Below, one piece after another: positions 30,584 through 34,521 of a DNA stretch of 34,521 nucleotides (position 1 is its first letter; each line of letters starts with the position of its first letter). The stretch is from positions 1 through 34,521 of the forward strand of contig JAQTSY010000004.1 in NCBI GenBank assembly GCA_028711065.1, written 5' to 3'. Position numbers and translations under genes: made by a program. The stretch comes from Minisyncoccota bacterium. GTDB lineage: Bacteria > Patescibacteriota > Minisyncoccia > Phycocordibacterales > JAQTLZ01. The notes beneath the pieces were generated by a model that had not been told where the DNA came from, did no database searches, and saw only the letters and a list, made by a program, of their open reading frames with translations.

Positions 30584-31480
30584 ATGAAAAACGCGAAAAA
30601 AATTCAGATTTTTCTTCTCTGCATTATGCTCTTTTTCACATTCGGCTTAAGAGTATCCGCAGAATATCAGTTTGGAAATCAAACTTATCAGCCTCTGGCT
30701 CCTATTGACGGAACCAATTCCGGTGGGGGAACGCAAGCAGTCGACCTTAGTACTTATCTCGGAAGTATATTCAAGATCGGCATCGGACTCTGCGGAGTTT
30801 TTGCGGTTCTTATGATTGTCATCGGAGGCCTTGAATACGTCATGACTGAAAAAGTAGCGAGTAAAGAAGATGCTAAAACGAGAATAACCAATGCCATCGT
30901 AGGGCTTCTTCTGGCCATTTCTTCTTATGTTTTGCTCTACACTATCAATCCCGCCCTTGTCAGTCTTAATTTCACAAAATTAAATGGGAGTGGAAGCGGG
31001 GGTACTGTTTCTTCAGGATCTGCTTCGGCACCATTAACAAACACTATAGGCAACAACTCAAGTGGAAGCGCCGGGAGCTTTCTCAGTGATCGAAATAATT
31101 ACCCGGCGAATACAGATGCGTCACATATCGGGGATCCTGCTTTTCTTAGTCCTACTGCACAGCAAACGTATCAAGGATTACTGGGACAGCAAAACCAGAA
31201 CGTGTTGCAATATCCTGTCGGAGTAACAGATACTCCTTGTGCGGCGAACCCAAACGGCACTTTTTCTCCTAGTTGCGCTTTTCTTATAGATCAACCTGGA
31301 CAGTATCCCCTCGGCACAACAGGTACTCCCTGCAACATAGAGAGTGACGGAACCTTGTCTTCAGGGTGTGCTTTTCAAATAGATCAGCAGGTACAATATC
31401 CAATCGGAGTGACAAACACCGATTGTACGACGAATGCCGACGGCAGTCCCGCTGATGGCTGTTTCCCCCCAACTCAATAA
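30584..31480 (+). CDS. VirB2/TrbC-like pilin with Cys-containing tandem repeats
   Basis: The 298-residue protein has a signal peptide ending VSA|E (about 26). A short polar part is followed by two membrane spans (about 53-86 and 98-122) separated by a basic loop (TEKVASKEDAKTR). This is the VirB2/TrbC-type pilin layout, which in this phylum often ends ITNAIVGLLLAISSYVLLYTINP as here. Uncommonly, it continues with a Gly/Ser-rich linker and three tandem repeats of exactly 93 bp (31 residues), each opening QYPxGxTxT and holding two Cys. VirB2 pilins are normally about 100-120 residues, so the tail should be a surface-exposed addition. Confidence 0.8.
   Translation: MKNAKKIQIFLLCIMLFFTFGLRVSAEYQFGNQTYQPLAPIDGTNSGGGTQAVDLSTYLGSIFKIGIGLCGVFAVLMIVIGGLEYVMTEKVASKEDAKTRITNAIVGLLLAISSYVLLYTINPALVSLNFTKLNGSGSGGTVSSGSASAPLTNTIGNNSSGSAGSFLSDRNNYPANTDASHIGDPAFLSPTAQQTYQGLLGQQNQNVLQYPVGVTDTPCAANPNGTFSPSCAFLIDQPGQYPLGTTGTPCNIESDGTLSSGCAFQIDQQVQYPIGVTNTDCTTNADGSPADGCFPPTQ
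31208..31477 (+). repeat. Three tandem repeats of 93 bp in the pilin gene
   Basis: Units begin at 31208, 31301 and 31394; the last is 84 bp to the stop codon. All encode QYP(V/L/I)G(V/T)T-x-T followed by two Cys 14-15 residues apart, and the first two continue to AFxIDQ. Exact phasing shows duplication of a codon-aligned unit, now diverged. Confidence 0.85.
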
Positions 31481-31524
31481 GCCCGACCAGGGAAGTTATC
31501 AGTTCAGGATTTCACAAGTAAAAT

Positions 31525-32790
31525 ATGAATAAAAAAACTCTCATTCTTATACTCATCGTGCTCCTTATTGGAAGCGCCCTCGGTTATTACTTCTTGAGGA
31601 AAAAGACGGAAGCAATCATCCCCCCGAATAATCCTGGACAATTCGCTTTTGGAAATCAGGTAAATAACGCCACTCCGAATCCAGAAAGCACTCCTTCCGC
31701 CACAGCTATCACAGAAACTTCTTCCGCACCTTCCGAAGTTAACACCAATCAAGCATCTCTTCAGAAACTCAACCCACTGTCTGTGAATGGTTCAAATATC
31801 ATAATTGCGATGACGGGAGGAGTCGCATTCGAGAAAGCGACTTCAACTGTAGTGCGGTACATGGAACGCGGAACTGGACATGTTTTTGAACGGTCGTTTG
31901 CGAGTTCCACTCCTTTTGGCCCCGCAACAGAAATCTCAAACACAACTATCCCAAGGGTAGAAGAAACACTTTGGATGCCGGATGGCCAGTCCCTTCTCGC
32001 ACGTTATACAAAAGACGATTCGGATGAGATTGATACATTTTATGGAGCACTGACGGTTGCCACGTCTTCAGATTCGGAGCCGGGCAGTATTGATGGAAAT
32101 TTTCTTGATACCAATATAATACAACTCGTAGAAGGGGGAAAAAGTAAGATATTTTCATTAGAAAATGTAGGTGACCAAGCAGTTGGTATCATTTCAAATC
32201 CAGACGGAAAAAAACAAAATCCATTATTTAAATCTGCTCTCACTGAATGGATCCCCGAGTGGCCAAAAGAGGGGACAATTACACTGACCACAAAAGCCTC
32301 GTCTCTAGCCCCCGGATTTCTTTTTTTCCTAAATACCGCAAATGGCAATCTAAGAAAAATCCTCAGCTCAATATCTGGCCTTACTACCCTGACCAACCCA
32401 GACGCGTCATACGTCCTGTATTCGGAATCGAAGGACCAGGGTTATACTTTAAATATATTCGCGGTAAAAACAGGAGAGAAAAATATTGCTCCAATCAAGA
32501 CACTGCCAGAAAAATGCCTCTGGAGCAAACGCGACACAACAATTGCTTGGTGCCTCGTGCCGCAATTAGTACCGCAAGGGAATTACCCTGACGATTGGTA
32601 CCAAGGCAACATATCGTTCTCCGACAGCATCTGGAAGATTAACGCAAAGACAGGCGAATCGGAACTGCTTGTATCGATCAACAACGGCATCCTTATCGAC
32701 GGCATTCATCCTTTTACCGACAAAGCAGAAGACATGCTCTTCTTCACAAATAAAAAAAATATGACCCTCTGGTCATATGATTTGAGATAA
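31525..32790 (+). CDS. Membrane-anchored beta-propeller-like protein
   Basis: The 421-residue protein has one N-terminal membrane span (about 4-24), a Ser/Thr/Pro-rich linker and a beta-rich domain. Recurrent strands such as IPRVEETLWMPDGQSLLARYTKD and TNPDASYVLYSESKDQGYTLNIFA resemble TolB/WD40-type propeller blades. No enzyme motif is seen. It is the last gene of the plus-strand secretion locus and probably faces the outside, where it may bind other envelope proteins. The fold call is by pattern only. Confidence 0.7.
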   Translation: MNKKTLILILIVLLIGSALGYYFLRKKTEAIIPPNNPGQFAFGNQVNNATPNPESTPSATAITETSSAPSEVNTNQASLQKLNPLSVNGSNIIIAMTGGVAFEKATSTVVRYMERGTGHVFERSFASSTPFGPATEISNTTIPRVEETLWMPDGQSLLARYTKDDSDEIDTFYGALTVATSSDSEPGSIDGNFLDTNIIQLVEGGKSKIFSLENVGDQAVGIISNPDGKKQNPLFKSALTEWIPEWPKEGTITLTTKASSLAPGFLFFLNTANGNLRKILSSISGLTTLTNPDASYVLYSESKDQGYTLNIFAVKTGEKNIAPIKTLPEKCLWSKRDTTIAWCLVPQLVPQGNYPDDWYQGNISFSDSIWKINAKTGESELLVSINNGILIDGIHPFTDKAEDMLFFTNKKNMTLWSYDLR

Positions 32791-32811
32791 TAAAGTAAAA
32801 TTTACTTTATT
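32789..32811. terminator. Inverted repeat between convergent genes
   Basis: AATAAAGTAAA and TTTACTTTATT are 11-bp complementary arms one base apart. They overlap the stop codons of the propeller-like gene and jag. The stem is AT-only apart from one pair, so termination strength is doubtful. Confidence 0.45.
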
Positions 32812-33268
32812 TCGCTTTTATATATTTAATCACAACCCTTCTTTCTTTGCCTTCGCCTACAGATTCAGTAGTGATATCTGAAATATTTGAGAGCGCTTCG
32901 TGAACCATCATCCTCTCATACGCCGGCATTGGAGAAAGTTCAACCCCAGTTTGAAGCATTCGCGCTCTGTCTACCAACACTTGAATTTTTGCATACATCT
33001 CCCTTACCTTTTGGTCCTGATAGCCATTTACATCAAGAGAGAAAGCAATTCTGCCCTCGAGAGAGAACTTCTTCTCTACTATTTTTCTTACAATATGTGC
33101 GAAAGCGGAAAATGTCTCCCCATTCTTTCCGATAAGAAGCCGTGCGTCCTTTGTCGAAATAAGAAATTTTGGTTCTTTGGAAGCCCCTGCAACTTCGATA
33201 CGCTCTACCGGCAATGCCATCAGGGATAAAAGTTCTTCTATTATCTTTTTAATTTCGTCTGCATGCAT
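32807..33268 (-). CDS. jag: Jag/KhpB RNA-binding protein (KH and R3H domains)
   Basis: The 153-residue protein has a KH domain with LLIGKNGETFSAF (about 44-56) and an R3H domain with AYERMMVHEALS (about 114-126). The N-terminal Jag domain of Firmicute Jag proteins is absent, as is usual for short versions. KhpB binds many RNAs with KhpA and influences cell division and growth. It starts five bases after yidC, the typical neighbour, and shares its operon. Confidence 0.95.
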   Translation of the reverse strand: MHADEIKKIIEELLSLMALPVERIEVAGASKEPKFLISTKDARLLIGKNGETFSAFAHIVRKIVEKKFSLEGRIAFSLDVNGYQDQKVREMYAKIQVLVDRARMLQTGVELSPMPAYERMMVHEALSNISDITTESVGEGKERRVVIKYIKAK

Positions 33269-33273
33269 GGCAT

Positions 33274-34023
33274 TTATTTATTTCGAAGTTCCTGGAGAAT
33301 ACCAAAAAGGTTGTTTGTGATCCAGTACAACGCGACGGCGCCCGAGAACCCATATGCAAAGACACCGATCATTGCTGGCAGCATATATTTCATCTGAAGA
33401 CTCATGCCTTTTGTAAATTCATCCTGAAATGATGTTTTTTTGTCCGGATTCTCCACGGCTTTGGCAGGAGAAGTTGCGGCAAGCGTATATTTCGCTTGGA
33501 AAAACTGGCTCACCGCGGCAAGTAGAGCGAGTATAATGTTTTTGGTCTTAGCGATATCCAAGAAACCAAAGAAGTGAAGACTTATCGCTCCCGGAATGTG
33601 AACAAAGGAATAGAGGAGGCTTCCGTCCACTATAGCTTTAGAAAGATCCCCCCGGAATACCTGGTAGAGGGCAATGATGATGGGCAACTGGATAAACATG
33701 AAAAGAATTCCCGAAAAAGGATTTATCTTATTATCCTTATACAAAGCAATAGTCCTTTTTGCTTGTTCATCTTTATTATCTTTAAAATCAACTTTGATCT
33801 TCTCCATTTGCGGGCCGATTTCTTTCATTTTTCTCTGGCTCTGAAGAGCTTTTTTAGAAAGAGGGTAGAGAACAAGACGAACCAATATAGTAAGAAGAAT
33901 AATAGCTACCCCCACATCACCGTGCGGAATAAAACTAATTAAAAATACCAGCCCATTGTAGAGGGGCTTGTAAAAAACAGTATGATACAAGAAGGAAAAT
34001 CCGTGACCGATAAACGAGAACAT
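33274..34023 (-). CDS. yidC: YidC/Oxa1 membrane protein insertase
   Basis: The 249-residue protein is the short YidC form without the large periplasmic domain of proteobacteria. It has an initial span, then FLISFIPHGDVGVAIILLTILVRLVLYPLSKKALQSQRKM, in which the Arg in LVRL matches the essential hydrophilic-groove Arg. A charged hairpin (KEIGPQMEKIKVDFKDNKDEQAK) and four further spans follow. It inserts membrane proteins with or without SecYEG. Promoter TTGTAT-17-TAGAAT lies six bases before the ATG, so it can be expressed apart from rpmH-rnpA and leaderless. Confidence 0.96.
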   Translation of the reverse strand: MFSFIGHGFSFLYHTVFYKPLYNGLVFLISFIPHGDVGVAIILLTILVRLVLYPLSKKALQSQRKMKEIGPQMEKIKVDFKDNKDEQAKRTIALYKDNKINPFSGILFMFIQLPIIIALYQVFRGDLSKAIVDGSLLYSFVHIPGAISLHFFGFLDIAKTKNIILALLAAVSQFFQAKYTLAATSPAKAVENPDKKTSFQDEFTKGMSLQMKYMLPAMIGVFAYGFSGAVALYWITNNLFGILQELRNK

Positions 34024-34029
34024 AGCGCC

Positions 34030-34058
34030 ATTCTACAGAAAAAGCTTTGCGAATACAA
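34030..34058 (-). promoter_or_regulatory. yidC promoter
   Basis: On the minus strand TTGTAT (34053-34058), a 17-bp spacer and TAGAAT (34030-34035), then GGCGCT and the yidC ATG. Spacing of six bases predicts a leaderless mRNA. Confidence 0.65.
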
Positions 34059-34069
34059 TAATGGCTGTT

Positions 34070-34411
34070 TTAAGGCAGAATTCCCGATTTTTTTAGGAGA
34101 AAAAGACACTCACCCTTCAAAACTTTGAAGGAAATTTCAGCGCCCCCCTTTTTAAAGAAGAAAATGCCATTTGAATCAGGTCTTGTTTCCTCAAGGACAC
34201 TCTGGAGCACCGAAAACAGCCTTCTTTTCAAGAGATTCCTAGTAACCGCCTTCCTTGCGACCTTCTTGGAGACTGATACCGCAAAACGGCTCTTAAGCTG
34301 TGAAGAAAGAGCGAGTACTCGGAGGGTGAGGTGAGGGGAGTGATACCATGCGCCCTTTTTAAGGACATCCGCAAATATAACTCTCGAAATTCTTTGTTTT
34401 CGAGTGAGCAT
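34070..34411 (-). CDS. rnpA: Ribonuclease P protein component
   Basis: The 113-residue protein has the RnpA signature FAVSVSKKVARKAVTRNLLKRRL (about 43-65), close to the RNR motif that contacts the catalytic RNA. RnpA with the RNase P RNA removes the 5' leader of tRNA precursors. It follows rpmH with a 25-bp gap on the minus strand, the usual order. No Shine-Dalgarno is seen. Confidence 0.95.
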   Translation of the reverse strand: MLTRKQRISRVIFADVLKKGAWYHSPHLTLRVLALSSQLKSRFAVSVSKKVARKAVTRNLLKRRLFSVLQSVLEETRPDSNGIFFFKKGGAEISFKVLKGECLFLLKKSGILP

Positions 34412-34436
34412 AGAAAAGTTTAGAAAAACGAGAAAT

Positions 34437-34521
34437 TTAGACAGAGAGTCTCTTTCGACCCTTCTGCATTCGTCGCTTCAAAGTATTTTTGCCACCTTTC
34501 GTCTTCTTTCGAGCTAAAAAG
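34437..34521 (-). CDS. rpmH: 50S ribosomal protein L34, N-terminus cut by the window end
   Basis: This frame is too short for the ORF track. It reads FLARKKTKGGKNTLKRRMQK and ends GRKRLSV, the C-terminal half of L34. About 17 N-terminal residues lie beyond the window. In most bacteria dnaA lies next, divergent from rpmH. Confidence 0.93.
   Translation of the reverse strand, partial: FLARKKTKGGKNTLKRRMQKGRKRLSV

Noticed and set aside
1-34521. CRISPR arrays, insertion sequences, rRNA genes
   Set aside because: I saw no regularly spaced repeats of CRISPR type, no transposase and no rRNA segment. The Xer protein was considered as a mobile-element integrase, but no flanking attachment repeats were seen.

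Overview
The window reads as a chromosomal segment of a Candidate Phyla Radiation (Patescibacteria) bacterium, most likely a Parcubacteria-type lineage. The reasons are the gene set and its style: a PrgI/VirB4/VirB6-like secretion cluster full of large secreted proteins of unknown function, a LysM-M23 peptidase, a Jag protein without its N-terminal domain, short housekeeping proteins, tRNA genes without an encoded CCA, and almost no Shine-Dalgarno sequences. No genus can be named from the sequence alone.

Layout. (1) 1-4100 looks like a replication-origin neighbourhood. It has a partial tRNA-Pro, a yraN-Nudix pair carrying two parS-like sites, a 19-23% G+C stretch next to a cluster of DnaA boxes, tRNA-Gly, an HTH/LAGLIDADG-like ORF running into that tRNA, tRNA-Arg, the CCA-adding enzyme, and a recurring 9-mer TAAARGACA that ends in a perfect 26-bp palindrome beside another DnaA box. 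(2) 4090-12780 is housekeeping: exonuclease III, a Xer recombinase, ribosomal protein S15, a NYN-domain protein, an orphan gene with its own strong promoter and Shine-Dalgarno, PNPase followed by a branched RNA structure, a membrane protein, a TraR/DksA zinc-finger protein and a YifB/ComM ATPase. (3) 12790-16912 holds the LysM-M23 cell-wall peptidase, a PcrA/UvrD-type helicase and KsgA. (4) 16941-32790 is a type IV secretion-like locus: secreted Cys/Pro-rich proteins, a Ca-binding-repeat protein, a very large VirB6/TrbL-like protein, PrgI, a TraC-like domain protein, the VirB4 ATPase, an Ig-like secreted protein, a VirB2-like pilin with tandem repeats and an anchored propeller-like protein. 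(5) 32807-34521 is the conserved jag-yidC-rnpA-rpmH cluster on the minus strand, with rpmH cut by the window end.

How it works together. S15, PNPase, RnpA, KsgA, the CCA enzyme, the NYN protein and the KH-R3H protein form an RNA maturation and decay set. YidC would insert the many membrane proteins of region 4. The secretion locus has an ATPase, an inner-membrane channel candidate and a pilin candidate but, within the window, no relaxase, coupling protein or outer-membrane core, so it looks like a minimal single-membrane-type apparatus.

The most notable signals are the origin-like region with its iterons and parS sites, a recurrent promoter layout in which a -10 box lies 6-9 bp before the start codon (leaderless mRNAs), the branched RNA after pnp, and the Cys-repeat pilin.
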